DNA of 64,000 bases, from NCBI RefSeq assembly GCF_003957745.1, contig NZ_CP020373.1, forward strand, positions 3,209,501 to 3,273,500, in the 5' to 3' direction. Below the pieces are notes generated by a model. The model was not told the DNA's origin. It did not search any database and saw only the letters and a program-made list of their open reading frames with translations. Both the position numbers and the translations under genes were made by a program. The stretch is from Shewanella khirikhana (GTDB lineage Bacteria > Pseudomonadota > Gammaproteobacteria > Enterobacterales > Shewanellaceae). Of the stretch, positions 16,183 to 26,006 are shown piece after piece (within the stretch, counting starts at the first letter, position 1; each line of letters starts with the position of its first letter).

Positions 16183-17145
16183 ATGACATTTACCGTCTCA
16201 CAGGCCACCTGGGCACTGGACAGCGAAAGCCCGGCGCTTACCCTGAGTCTGCTTAATCATCTGGGGCTGGTGTCAGTCACCGGCGAGCAGGGCATCAGTT
16301 TTATTCATGGTCAGGTCACCGCCGATGTAACGTCGCTGGAAAAGGGCCACTGGTGCTGGGGTGCCCACTGCGATCCCAAGGGCCGTATGCTGGCAAGCTT
16401 TCGCGCCTTCAAACAAGACGATGCCCTGATGCTGCTGGCCCCCCGCAGCGCTATCGAGGTATCCCTGCCGCAACTGAAAAAGTACGCGGTATTCAGTAAA
16501 GCTGAACTGACTGATTTGAGTCAGGAAATCAGCCTGATTGGCGTGTCCGGCAGCGAAGCCACCGCCTTTGTTGGCAGCTACTTTGGTGAGCTGACCGATG
16601 CAGTCAGCTACACCGAAAAAGGCACCGTCATCCGTGATGGCGAGCGCTTTATACTGCTGCTCGACAAAACCCAGGCGAGCGCCCTTATCGATGCCAGCGG
16701 TCAGCCACTCTACGGCGCTGGCGTATGGCAGGCGCTGGAGATCCGCGCAGGCTACCCCAATATCGCCGCCAATCACGCCAGCGAATACATTCCGCAAATG
16801 TGTAACCTGCAGGCGGTGGGCGGCATCAGCTTCTCCAAGGGCTGCTACATGGGTCAGGAAACTGTGGCCCGCACCAAGTATCGCGGCGGCAACAAGCGTG
16901 CCCTTTACATCCTCTTTGGTGAAAGCCAGACGCCGGTGCGCCTCGAAAGCACCCTGGAAATTGCCGTTGAAGGTGGTTATCGCAAAGCCGGTAATATCAT
17001 CGAAGTGGTCAGCCGCGGCGGCAAGGTGCTGATGACGGCTGTGCTCGCCAACGATACGCCGGCCGATGCCGTGCTGCGTCTGGCGGATGATCACGAGGCC
17101 GGCTTCCGCTTGCTGCCACTGCCCTACTCTCTTGACGACGAATAG
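16183..17145 (+). CDS. ygfZ: Folate-dependent Fe-S cluster/tRNA-modification protein YgfZ
   Basis: A 320-residue protein of the YgfZ/GcvT/IBA57 family, which uses tetrahydrofolate to support certain Fe-S enzymes such as MiaB. The signature KGC-Y-x-G-QE is present as SKGCYMGQETVARTKYRG with its essential Cys. The start ATG 16183 (MTFTVSQ) has AAGGA nine bases upstream; a longer frame starting at 16087 would run through the serA terminator. Between its stop and the next hairpin, a short AATAG-CTTGA-type motif is repeated about three times (17139-17185), of no clear meaning. Confidence 0.95.
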   Translation: MTFTVSQATWALDSESPALTLSLLNHLGLVSVTGEQGISFIHGQVTADVTSLEKGHWCWGAHCDPKGRMLASFRAFKQDDALMLLAPRSAIEVSLPQLKKYAVFSKAELTDLSQEISLIGVSGSEATAFVGSYFGELTDAVSYTEKGTVIRDGERFILLLDKTQASALIDASGQPLYGAGVWQALEIRAGYPNIAANHASEYIPQMCNLQAVGGISFSKGCYMGQETVARTKYRGGNKRALYILFGESQTPVRLESTLEIAVEGGYRKAGNIIEVVSRGGKVLMTAVLANDTPADAVLRLADDHEAGFRLLPLPYSLDDE

Positions 17146-17217
17146 CCTTGAAGATGAATAGTCTTGAGGGCAAATAGTCGCTCGAAGATTAATTCCCACA
17201 AGTGAGGCACCGCCCAA

Positions 17218-17245
17218 CAAAAAAAGCGCCATAGGCGCTTTTTTA
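17218..17245. terminator. Bidirectional terminator between ygfZ and the HD-GYP gene
   Basis: AAAAAGCGCC (17221-17230) pairs with GGCGCTTTTT (17234-17243) around ATA, with A-run and T-run flanks. It serves two convergent genes. Confidence 0.88.
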
Positions 17246-17290
17246 TGTCTGAGCCAGTGCATCTGAGCCGGTGTATTTGAGTGGCGAGGA

Positions 17291-18313
17291 TCAGGTTTCA
17301 ATATGTTGGTCGCGAATGGCAATCACCTCGGACAGTATTGTCTTGAAGTGCTCGACCAGCGCCGGGTCAAAGTGCTTACCCGCTTCGGACTCCAGCAGCG
17401 CCATGGTGTCCTCAATGGTCCAGGCCTTTTTGTAAGGGCGAATCGATGTCAGCGCATCAAACACATCAGCAATGGCAACGATACGCCCCTCGATGGGGAT
17501 CTCCTCGCCCTTAAGGCCGCGCGGATAACCTGATCCATCCCATTTTTCGTGGTGGGTCAATGCGATACGGCGAGACATCTGCAGCAAGGGATCCGGGTGC
17601 TCACCGATGATCTCGGCGCCGATTTCGGCGTGTTGCTGCATGATTTTCCACTCGTCCGCATCCAGCTTGGCGGGCTTTTTCAGCACCGCATCCGGGGTAC
17701 CGATTTTGCCGATATCGTGCATGGGGGCAGCGTTGTAGAGCATTTCACAGAAAGGATCGGGCAACCCCGCCTGACGCGACAGCAACCTGGCGTAATGGCT
17801 CATGCGAACCACGTGCAGCCCGGTTTCATTGTCCTTGTATTCGGCAGCCCGGCCGAGACGACGGATAATCTCGAAACGGGTGCGTTCAAGTTCTTTGGTG
17901 CGCTCACGGACCTGCTCTTCCAGCAGCCGCTTCTGATCGTACAGCGCCAGATGATTTTTCACCCGCGCCTTCACAATCGGCGCACTCACCGGCTTGGTGA
18001 TATAGTCCACCGCCCCCAGCTCAAAACCCTGGGTTTCATCGGCCACCTCGGCCATGGCAGTGACAAAAATCACCGGAATATGGGACGTCATGGGTTCCTG
18101 CTTCAAGCGGCGACAAACCTCGTAGCCACTCATGCCGGGCATCATCACATCGAGCAAAATCAGATCCGGCGGCGAACTCTGCGCCACGGCCAGCGCCTTG
18201 GGGCCGTCAATCGCCACTTTCACCTTGTAGTCCTGCCCCAGGATCCCCACCAGAATGTCGATATTCTCAGGGGTATCATCCACTACCAACACTGTGGCTT
18301 TATCGATTATCAC
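17291..18313 (-). CDS. Response regulator with HD-GYP c-di-GMP phosphodiesterase domain
   Basis: A 340-residue cytoplasmic response regulator, RpfG-like in layout. The receiver (about 5-120) has VVDDTPEN, the phospho-acceptor Asp in LILLDVMMPG and Lys in YITKPVSAP. A coiled linker (about 122-150) leads to an HD-GYP domain (about 155-335) with MHDIGKIG, HHEKWDGSGYPRG and IADVFDALTS. All canonical residues are present, so it should hydrolyse c-di-GMP. The start is GTG 18313, with GGGAG about ten bases upstream. The frame is open much further upstream but overlaps the kinase gene. It lies 28 bases after the hybrid kinase, its likely partner. Confidence 0.92.
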   Translation of the reverse strand: MIIDKATVLVVDDTPENIDILVGILGQDYKVKVAIDGPKALAVAQSSPPDLILLDVMMPGMSGYEVCRRLKQEPMTSHIPVIFVTAMAEVADETQGFELGAVDYITKPVSAPIVKARVKNHLALYDQKRLLEEQVRERTKELERTRFEIIRRLGRAAEYKDNETGLHVVRMSHYARLLSRQAGLPDPFCEMLYNAAPMHDIGKIGTPDAVLKKPAKLDADEWKIMQQHAEIGAEIIGEHPDPLLQMSRRIALTHHEKWDGSGYPRGLKGEEIPIEGRIVAIADVFDALTSIRPYKKAWTIEDTMALLESEAGKHFDPALVEHFKTILSEVIAIRDQHIET

Positions 18314-18341
18314 CTCGGTTATCTCCCTTAATCGCCCCGCC

Positions 18342-21300
18342 TCAGACACTGAGTTCGGTACTGCTGTGTTCCTGTTCCAGTTCCTGAAGCAGCTCACGCA
18401 CCAGATCGGCGCCATCGTCGAACTGGTAACCCGCCACCATTTCCCGCACCGGCCGCAAACGGCTCCACAGGGTTTGGCTGACCTGCCCGCCGAGGGCATC
18501 CAGCGCCGCAACCGCGCCGGAGTCTGAATCGTCCAGCATGCCAAGCACCTGGTTCAGGGTCGCTATCAGCTCCTCATCGCCAAGCATGGGCCCGGCCTCG
18601 CCGGTGGCGTCGGCATTGTCAGTTGCCGATGCCTCGGCCCAGCGCTCAATCGCAACGACTATCGGGCCGAGGACGGCCTCAAGCTCAGCCAATGCAGCAT
18701 CGCAGGGCTCTTTATTCATCAGCAGGCTTTCCAGCGACTTGGCGGCCAAGACCAAAGGCTCGGCGCTGAGGTTACCGGCAACCCCTTTGAGGGTATGGGC
18801 CAGACGCACGGCTTCTTCCTGCTCTCCCGCTGCCAGCGCCTTACGAATGCCAGCGGGTGCTTTGGCCTGGCTGGAAATAAAGCGCTCCAGAATGCGCCGA
18901 TACAGGCGCTCTGAGTGCTGCACCAGCTGCAGCCCGCGGTCGATATCCAGATCCTCATGCTCGGGCCAGCTCACCAGCTGCGCCTCTGTGTTTGGCGCCA
19001 GTGCGGCTTGTGCCACATCGCCGGGATCGGCATCGGGGCACAGGAATCGCAGCAGCGCCTGATACAAGAGCCCCACCTCGATGGGTTTGGCGATATGGTC
19101 ATTCATGCCCGCCATCAGGCACATTTCCTTATCACCGGCCATGGCATTGGCGGTCATTGCCACCACCGGCAAATCGGCCAGTCCGGGCATTTTGCGCAGT
19201 TCACGGGTGGCCTGATAGCCATCCATCACCGGCATCTGGCAGTCCATCAGCACGATATCGAAGCACTGCTGGCCGAGTTTTTCCAATGCAATCTGGCCGT
19301 TATCGGCGATAGAAAGCTCAACGCCCACTTGCTCGAGAAACTCGGTGGCCACTTCCTGATTCATCTCGTTGTCTTCCACCAGCAGCACCCGTTTGCCCTT
19401 AAGCCCGGCAAGCTGAGTGGCACTGAGCGGCTCATCGGCGCGACGACGCACAGGCTTGGCACCCTGACGACCCAGCGCCAGCATGATGCCGTCGAGCAGC
19501 CGCGAGGCGCTGATGGGCTTGGTGATGTAGCCGCTTATGCCCTGCGCTTCCACTTCATCGATAAACCCGGCGTTGGCGTGGGCCGACACCATCAGCACCA
19601 GCGGCGGCTTGGCCAGCTTGCGCATACCGGCGGCGGTTTCCAAACCATCCATCTCCGGCATTTTCCAGTCGACCAGCGCGACTTTAAACTCCCGTTGCTG
19701 GCATTTCTCCAGCGCTTCCATACCGCTGCGGGCGGTCTCCACCGCAAAGCCCATGCTTTGCAGCGTGGTGCGCAGAATGTCGCGGGCGGTGCCGTTATCG
19801 TCCACCACCAGCACCGGCATGCCTTCCAGTTCCTGCTCCACATTAAGCCTGGCGTTTTGCGCCACCTTCGCAGTTATGGTGAAGAAGAAGGTACTGCCGT
19901 TGCCAAACTGACTTTCGACACCAATTTCGCCGCCCATCAGCTCGACCAATTGCTTGCAAATCGCCAGCCCAAGGCCGGTGCCGCCATATTTGCGGGTGGT
20001 TGAGGTATCGGCCTGACTGAAGGACTTAAACAGTTTGGCCTGCTGCTCACTGGTCAGGCCGATGCCGCTGTCGCGCACCGCAAATTTGAGCTGCACTTCA
20101 TCGCCATCGCGGGCCAGTTCGCTGATAGACAGCATCACCTCACCCCGTTCGGTGAACTTGATGGCGTTGTTCATCAGATTTATCAGCACCTGACCGAGGC
20201 GCAGTGCGTCCCCTTCAAGATGGCGGGGCACATTGGGGGCGACAGAAAACAGCAGCTCCAACTGTTTGTCTTCGGCTTTGACCGAGAACATGTCGCCAAG
20301 ATCTTCCAGAATGGTGTCGAGCTGGAACGGCAGGATCTCAATATCCAGCTTACCGGCTTCAATTTTGGAGAAGTCGAGAATGTCGTTGATGATCCCCAGC
20401 AGCGACTGGGAAGCCCGCTCGATTTTCTCCACATAGTTGCGCTGCTTGCGGTCAAGCTGGGTCTGCAAACACAGCTGCGACATGCCAATAATCGCATTCA
20501 TCGGGGTGCGGATTTCGTGGGACATATTAGCCAGGAAGTCGCTCTTGGCCTGATTGGCGGCATCGGCATCTTCCTTGGCGGCCAGCAGTTCATCTGAGAG
20601 CAGCTTAAGACGGGTAATATTGGCAATGCTCATAACCACAGAGCGCTCGCCCTCCTCTTCATCAAGCTCGGAGGCAATCACCGCCATCCACATCAGCTCA
20701 CCGCTGTCGCTTTGCATCCGCCACTCGCCGCTGATACTGCCCACATCGCTTTCGGCCAGCGCCTGATACAGATTGGTGGCCAGCTCCCTGTCCTCGGGCA
20801 TCATCAAATCGGCCAGCGCCCGGCGCCTGAGCTGCTCAGCGCTCATACCCAGATCGCTGCTGAACTGGGCATTGCAGTCTTTAATCATGCCGCGATCGTC
20901 CAGATTGACGATACCAATGCCGGCGTTATCAAACAGCGCCCTGAAGTGTGCCTCACTCTTGGCAAGCTCAGTCTCCATCCGCTTGCGGGCACTGATATCC
21001 ATCAGGTAACCGTTCCACACCAGACCATCGGCCTGCTTGCTGCCACGGGCACCGGCCTCGAGCCAGCGCAGCTCACCGGAGGGGAACTGATAGCGGAACG
21101 CCTTGGTCCACTGCATGCCGCCCTTACCCGCCAGCAGCCGGATAAACTCAGGCCGGTCGTCTTCGACAATCCGCGTGGCCACCAGCTCAAAATTGTCCAT
21201 GATTTCATTACGGTGGAACCCGAGCGTGGTGATAGCGGCGCTGGACAGGAAGGTAAAGCTGCGGTCTTTTTCGCTGCGCCAGGTCAGCTGGTACACAGTG

Positions 21301-23654
21301 CTTGGCACCGACTCGGTAATGGTTTCCAGCCGCTCTCGGGACTGCTCAATCCGCTCCTGGGCCAGCTTTTGCCCGGTTACATCGTTGATGGCGCCATCGA
21401 ACCAAACGGGATTGCCATCGTCATCGTAGCTCGCCTTGCCTTTTTCATGGATCCAGCGAACAGAGCCGTCGCGATGGCGAATGCGGTACTCCACCTCAAA
21501 GTCGTGCTGCTCGGCCAGGGCGCCGCCGATCACCTCACCGCAGTGCGCCAGGTCTTCATCCACAATCAGCGAGCCGAAGCTGCGCTTTTTGTTTTCGATA
21601 AAGTGCCAGGCCGGATAACCGGTGATCTCGGTGATGTTGTCACTGACATATTCCATCACCCATTCCTCGGCAATGCGGGTGCGGTACACGGCGCCGGGGA
21701 TATTGGACACCAGCCCCCGGAAACGAGTTTCGCTTTCGCGGATCTTGCGCTCCACTTCCTGCTGGCGCGACAAATCCCTTACCGAAGCCGCCACCTGACG
21801 TTTTCCGCGATGGTCCGCTGGCAGCAAGCTTAAGCCAATCTGCACCGGAAACTCGCGGCCATCACGCCGCAGGGCGTTCAGGGTCTGGCCATCGGCCATC
21901 GGCCTGTCTTTGCCCTGCTTCACAAACTGGCGCCTGTCTTCGGCGTGGGCGGCGCGTTTGGCCTCGGGCATCAGGTTTTCAACATTCAGCCCAAGCATTT
22001 CATCGGCGCTATAGCCAAACAGCGCCTGACAGCGACTGTTGCTGAACACCAGATTACCGGCTTCATCCACAATCAGCATGGCCTCGGGGGCGGCCTCAAG
22101 CACGGCGCTGGACCAGGCTGCGGCAGAAAACTGCTCGGTCACATCGTTAAACAGCATCTCCACCGAGATAAGCTGACCTTCTTCATCCACAAGTGGCTGC
22201 ATAAACACATCGAGGCGACGCAGGCGGCCATCGGCAGCCTCCATTTCCACCTGATGCGGCGGCACATTTTCACCGCCCAGGGCCTGCTCCATGTACTGCC
22301 AATTCTGCTCATTCACGGGATTGCTGGAAAACAGCCGCTGGTACTTGCGCTTAAGCAGTTGCGGCGACAGTCCAAGCACCTTCTCAACCCCCTGGCTGAC
22401 CTGTTCAATGGCGCCATCCGGCCCCATGGAGCAGTAAAAGGACTTCTCGCTCATACCATCGATAAGGCGGGCAAAACGGTTACCCCGGGAATCCAGCAGC
22501 GCCTGTTCGCGCTCTTCCAGCGCAACCGCCATTTCATTGAATTTATCGTTTAAGGTGGCAATTTCCCGCACCGCGCCTTCGGGCTTTTCAAGCCGCTTGA
22601 TAAGGCCTTTACTGAAACCGACGATACCCGTTTCCAACTGCTCCAACGGCGCAGTCAGCCGCTTGGCACTGAAATAACTGGTCACCAGCAGCAACAGCGC
22701 CAGCAGTGCCAGACTCAAACTCAAGGTGCCAAAGTCGCGGCTCAAGGCCTGCATCAGTTGCTGTTCGGGGGTAATAACCAGCACCCGCCAACCCAACATG
22801 GGAATGGCGGCAATACTTGCGAGATAGCCTTTACGGTTCAAATCATTAAGGGCCACATCCTGCTTGTCGGCCGCCAGAATATGCTTTAGCGCAGCCTCCC
22901 CTTCCGCGCCTTTGGCGAGCCAATCGGCTAGGGATGCGCTGCGTGAGAGGTTATTGTCGGGGTGATAAATCAGCTTGCCGCGATTGTCGACCACCAGCAG
23001 CTGCTTGGGGTCTATCCCCAGGCGAATTGGCATGCTGGAGAGCGCCAGATCCGTGGTCACTACCCCCAACGGCTTGCCATCCTCCCCGCCCCCAAAGGGC
23101 TGCGAGAAGGTGATCATCAGCGCATCACCGGCGCCATCATCGAAATAAGGGGAAGTCCAGTAACCGTTTGGCGATACGATGGCCTCACTCCACCAGTCCC
23201 AATCACCGTTGGTGTAATCGTAGGAAGCAAGGCCGATGTCCTTGTTTACCAGCTCCAGATCCTGACGATAGACATAAGGGGCAAACAGCCGCTGGCCGGG
23301 CAAAAATTCAGGCCGAAAAGCAATGGCCGAACCATAAAAGCTGCTGTTGAGTCGCAGTCGCTCGGCCAACTGGCGATAGAGCGCAGGCGCAGATGTGAGT
23401 TGGTCGGGGTTGGCAAGGTTGGTGAGCGAGAAAGCCAGCGCCTGGGTGTCGCGCTGGGCAAGGGTGAGTTCAAACTCTAATCGCTTGGCGGCGAAGTCCG
23501 CCTTTTCTGCCAAATCGACAAAAAAGGTTTTTTTGGTTGCCTGATAATCGAGCCAGGCAGTAACCAGCGATACCCCTGTCATAAGCACAATCAGAGGCAG
23601 CGCAATTTGCAGCAAAATACGGCTGCGGAACGTCCTGAGTTTGGCGTCCTGCAT
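18342..23654 (-). CDS. Large hybrid sensor histidine kinase (Cache-HAMP-multiPAS-HK-2REC-HPt)
   Basis: A 1770-residue inner-membrane kinase. In order: TM1 (about 12-34), periplasmic Cache-like sensor (35-305), TM2 (about 310-331), HAMP (332-390), five PAS-type modules (about 395-505, 515-630, 645-765, 780-890, 900-1015), HisKA with the phospho-His in MSHEIRTPMNAIIGM (about 1045), HATPase (DSGIGL; GGTGLGLAI), receiver 1 (Asp in LVDWKMPEMDG), receiver 2 (Asp in LMDCQMPVMDG) and an HPt domain with AHTLKGVAGN. A complete BarA/ArcB-style phosphorelay is therefore encoded. The start ATG 23654 has GGAGG six bases upstream; an in-frame ATG nine codons earlier lacks one. Its output is probably the HD-GYP protein downstream. 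Confidence 0.93.
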   Translation of the reverse strand: MQDAKLRTFRSRILLQIALPLIVLMTGVSLVTAWLDYQATKKTFFVDLAEKADFAAKRLEFELTLAQRDTQALAFSLTNLANPDQLTSAPALYRQLAERLRLNSSFYGSAIAFRPEFLPGQRLFAPYVYRQDLELVNKDIGLASYDYTNGDWDWWSEAIVSPNGYWTSPYFDDGAGDALMITFSQPFGGGEDGKPLGVVTTDLALSSMPIRLGIDPKQLLVVDNRGKLIYHPDNNLSRSASLADWLAKGAEGEAALKHILAADKQDVALNDLNRKGYLASIAAIPMLGWRVLVITPEQQLMQALSRDFGTLSLSLALLALLLLVTSYFSAKRLTAPLEQLETGIVGFSKGLIKRLEKPEGAVREIATLNDKFNEMAVALEEREQALLDSRGNRFARLIDGMSEKSFYCSMGPDGAIEQVSQGVEKVLGLSPQLLKRKYQRLFSSNPVNEQNWQYMEQALGGENVPPHQVEMEAADGRLRRLDVFMQPLVDEEGQLISVEMLFNDVTEQFSAAAWSSAVLEAAPEAMLIVDEAGNLVFSNSRCQALFGYSADEMLGLNVENLMPEAKRAAHAEDRRQFVKQGKDRPMADGQTLNALRRDGREFPVQIGLSLLPADHRGKRQVAASVRDLSRQQEVERKIRESETRFRGLVSNIPGAVYRTRIAEEWVMEYVSDNITEITGYPAWHFIENKKRSFGSLIVDEDLAHCGEVIGGALAEQHDFEVEYRIRHRDGSVRWIHEKGKASYDDDGNPVWFDGAINDVTGQKLAQERIEQSRERLETITESVPSTVYQLTWRSEKDRSFTFLSSAAITTLGFHRNEIMDNFELVATRIVEDDRPEFIRLLAGKGGMQWTKAFRYQFPSGELRWLEAGARGSKQADGLVWNGYLMDISARKRMETELAKSEAHFRALFDNAGIGIVNLDDRGMIKDCNAQFSSDLGMSAEQLRRRALADLMMPEDRELATNLYQALAESDVGSISGEWRMQSDSGELMWMAVIASELDEEEGERSVVMSIANITRLKLLSDELLAAKEDADAANQAKSDFLANMSHEIRTPMNAIIGMSQLCLQTQLDRKQRNYVEKIERASQSLLGIINDILDFSKIEAGKLDIEILPFQLDTILEDLGDMFSVKAEDKQLELLFSVAPNVPRHLEGDALRLGQVLINLMNNAIKFTERGEVMLSISELARDGDEVQLKFAVRDSGIGLTSEQQAKLFKSFSQADTSTTRKYGGTGLGLAICKQLVELMGGEIGVESQFGNGSTFFFTITAKVAQNARLNVEQELEGMPVLVVDDNGTARDILRTTLQSMGFAVETARSGMEALEKCQQREFKVALVDWKMPEMDGLETAAGMRKLAKPPLVLMVSAHANAGFIDEVEAQGISGYITKPISASRLLDGIMLALGRQGAKPVRRRADEPLSATQLAGLKGKRVLLVEDNEMNQEVATEFLEQVGVELSIADNGQIALEKLGQQCFDIVLMDCQMPVMDGYQATRELRKMPGLADLPVVAMTANAMAGDKEMCLMAGMNDHIAKPIEVGLLYQALLRFLCPDADPGDVAQAALAPNTEAQLVSWPEHEDLDIDRGLQLVQHSERLYRRILERFISSQAKAPAGIRKALAAGEQEEAVRLAHTLKGVAGNLSAEPLVLAAKSLESLLMNKEPCDAALAELEAVLGPIVVAIERWAEASATDNADATGEAGPMLGDEELIATLNQVLGMLDDSDSGAVAALDALGGQVSQTLWSRLRPVREMVAGYQFDDGADLVRELLQELEQEHSSTELSV

Positions 23655-23897
23655 TGTGACCTCCACTCTTGTCACCGGCATTGGCCGGTGAAGCGGTCAG
23701 GCACACTCTTCCCTACCGTGGGAAGGACAACAGCGACTTTAGCGCTTACTGATACTCAACTGGTTGAACTTTGGTAAAAAAAATCAAAGCAAACAATTTA
23801 ACCATCAGTAATACGGATTAACAAGCCGCCAGGATCACAATCCAAAGAAAGTTGTCAGCCTTGTTTGGATTGCCAAACCTTTTTTCTGACATTCGAC

Positions 23898-25292
23898 TCA
23901 GTGTTCAGCCAGTGAATCCAACTGTGACTGCCCGGCCGCATCGGCCTTGCGGCGAAAATACGCCCGGGTATCGCCCACCACCAACAGCCTCAGGCCAATC
24001 AGCGCAATCAGATTTGGCAGTATCATCAGGCCGTTAACGGTATCGGCGATAAGCCAAATCAGCTCCAGCTTTAAAAACACCCCTGAGCCCACCAGCGCGA
24101 TAAAGCACAGCCGGTACAGCCACAGGCTCGTCAGGCCATCGCCGGCGCCCCATTTTTCTGCGAGATAACACCAGCAGCGCTCGCCGTAATAGTGCCAGCC
24201 AATAATGGTGGTAAAGGCAAAACAGCTCAGCGCTATGGTCAGCAGATACTGGCCCACCAGAGCGCCTGCGCCGTCGGCAAAGGCCGCGCTGGTCATGGCA
24301 GCGCCGCTGGCCTCCCCCTGCCACACACCGGTGAGGATCAGCACAAGGCCGGTCATGGTGCAAATAATCAGGGTATCGAAGAAGGTGCCGGTCATGTTCA
24401 CCAGCCCCTGTTCCACAGGTTCGCGGTTTTTGGCCGCAGCCGCCGCGATGGGCGCGCTGCCAAGGCCCGACTCGTTGGAGAACACCCCGCGGGCAATGCC
24501 GGTCTGAATGGCAAGCGCCACAGTAGCCCCGAGGAAACCGCCCCCGGCCGCCACCGGATTAAAGGCGCTTTCCAGCACCAAAAGCAGCGCTGCCGGCACC
24601 TGGTCAATACGCCCAAACAGAATCAGCAGGCAGGCCGCCACATAGCCAAGGGCCATGGCAGGCACCAATGAGGTCGCCACCGCCGCGATGCGTTTTACGC
24701 CCCCCAGGGTTACCGCCGCCACCAAGGCGGTAAGCACGGCGCCGCTCACAACCACAGGCACATCCCAGGCGATATTTACCGCATCTGTGATGGCGTTAAC
24801 CTGGGCAAAGGTGCCAATACCGAAAAAGGCCACCCCCACCCCAAAAATCGCAAACAGGCAGCCAAGCCAGCCAAGTCCCAGGCCCTTTTCCATGTAGTAC
24901 ATGGGGCCGCCCGCCATCTGGCCACGGCTGTCCTGGGTGCGAAATTTCACCGCCAGCATGCACTCGGCATACTTGGTGGCCATGCCAAAAAAGGCCGCTA
25001 TCCACATCCAGAACAGGGCACCGGGGCCACCCAGCTTGATGGCGGTAGCCACCCCAACAATATTACCGGTGCCTATGGTGGCCGACAGCGCCGTGCACAA
25101 GGCGGCGAAGGATGACAGCTCCCCCTTGCCCTGCGACGGCCGCATCAACAGTCTGAGCGCCAACGGCAGCCGGAACACCTGAATGAGTTTAAGCTTAACG
25201 GTGAAATAGATACCCGTGCCCACCAGCAGCATCAGGGTTAAAGGCCCCCAGACGATACTGTTCAGGCTCGATATCAAGTCATTGAATTGCAT
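23898..25292 (-). CDS. Alanine/glycine:cation symporter, AGCS family
   Basis: A 464-residue inner-membrane Na+ symporter for glycine or alanine. The N-terminus GPLTLMLLVGTGIYFTVKL, the motif ATIGTGNIVGVATAI and AGGPMYYMEKGLG are family signatures, with about eleven helices. The start ATG 25292 follows AGAGGA closely. The leader carries a tandem glycine riboswitch, so glycine is probably the physiological substrate. An orphan hairpin (GTTTGG/CCAAAC, about 23864-23879, then TTTTTT on the plus strand) lies beyond the stop. No clear terminator for this gene was found. Confidence 0.93.
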   Translation of the reverse strand: MQFNDLISSLNSIVWGPLTLMLLVGTGIYFTVKLKLIQVFRLPLALRLLMRPSQGKGELSSFAALCTALSATIGTGNIVGVATAIKLGGPGALFWMWIAAFFGMATKYAECMLAVKFRTQDSRGQMAGGPMYYMEKGLGLGWLGCLFAIFGVGVAFFGIGTFAQVNAITDAVNIAWDVPVVVSGAVLTALVAAVTLGGVKRIAAVATSLVPAMALGYVAACLLILFGRIDQVPAALLLVLESAFNPVAAGGGFLGATVALAIQTGIARGVFSNESGLGSAPIAAAAAKNREPVEQGLVNMTGTFFDTLIICTMTGLVLILTGVWQGEASGAAMTSAAFADGAGALVGQYLLTIALSCFAFTTIIGWHYYGERCWCYLAEKWGAGDGLTSLWLYRLCFIALVGSGVFLKLELIWLIADTVNGLMILPNLIALIGLRLLVVGDTRAYFRRKADAAGQSQLDSLAEH

Positions 25293-25407
25293 AGATTCCT
25301 CTTATATTAAACAACCAAATTAATACAGGAGGAGGAAAAGAAATGATCCCAGATATGGCCCCGGGGCAGGCGCAAAAACGCCGGGCAGAGGCCAAGGTAT
25401 GGCAAGC

Positions 25408-25645
25408 ATCCTCTCCTCTGTCCTTTTGCCTGAGCGTTTCACCCCTGAGGGGCTTTCGCCTTCGGCGCCCGGCGCTTGTCTCGATTTGCACAATTTAAGG
25501 TGCGACGAAACAGCCCGGATCTCTCCAGAGGCTCGTCCAGTAGCAGTCCACACCAGGTCAATTCCTGGCACCTGAAAGAGTCCTTCGACATGCATCGAAG
25601 TTGGCCTCGTCGGTGTGGGGCACGCCCCAACTCTCCTGCTACCTT
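25408..25645 (-). promoter_or_regulatory. Tandem glycine riboswitch
   Basis: On the minus strand the 5' aptamer (about 25541-25645) carries GGTAGCAGGAGAG, ACACCGACGAGGC and CTTTCAGG. It is joined through GGACTGCTACTGGACGAGCC to the 3' aptamer (about 25408-25540) with CTCTGGAGAGA, GCGCCGAAGGCG, ACGCTCAGGCAAAAGG and the closing GGACAGAGGAGAGG. These are the conserved elements of the two-aptamer glycine riboswitch (gcvT motif). About 115 bases separate it from the symporter start, enough for an expression platform; no classic terminator was seen there. The rest of the gap to 26007 shows nothing else certain. Confidence 0.93.
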
Positions 25646-26006
25646 CATCCGAACGGAACCCGCAGTCTGGCCGCGGGGGAAGCAAGCTTGCCAGATGACC
25701 AAACCGCTGGCAAGCAGCCGCAGGTGAAGCGTGATCCCCATCAAGGCGAGCGTCCTTTTGGTAGCAAAGGCCTCGCCCGCCGTAACCTTTGCTCCCGCAG
25801 CAACCTTTGTTATCAAAATCCGCCGCCGCAACCCATATCGCCTCTGAAGCAAACCTTTTAAGACAACAGCTTACAAACGGCGCAAACCGGTTACCGCAAC
25901 AACAAAATCCTTACCCGGAATTGTGAGCTGCCACGCGGTGGCAAATCGACCAGCCACTAGAATCTGCGCCCCAAATGCCATATTGATTTCACACGGATTG
26001 AGCCAC

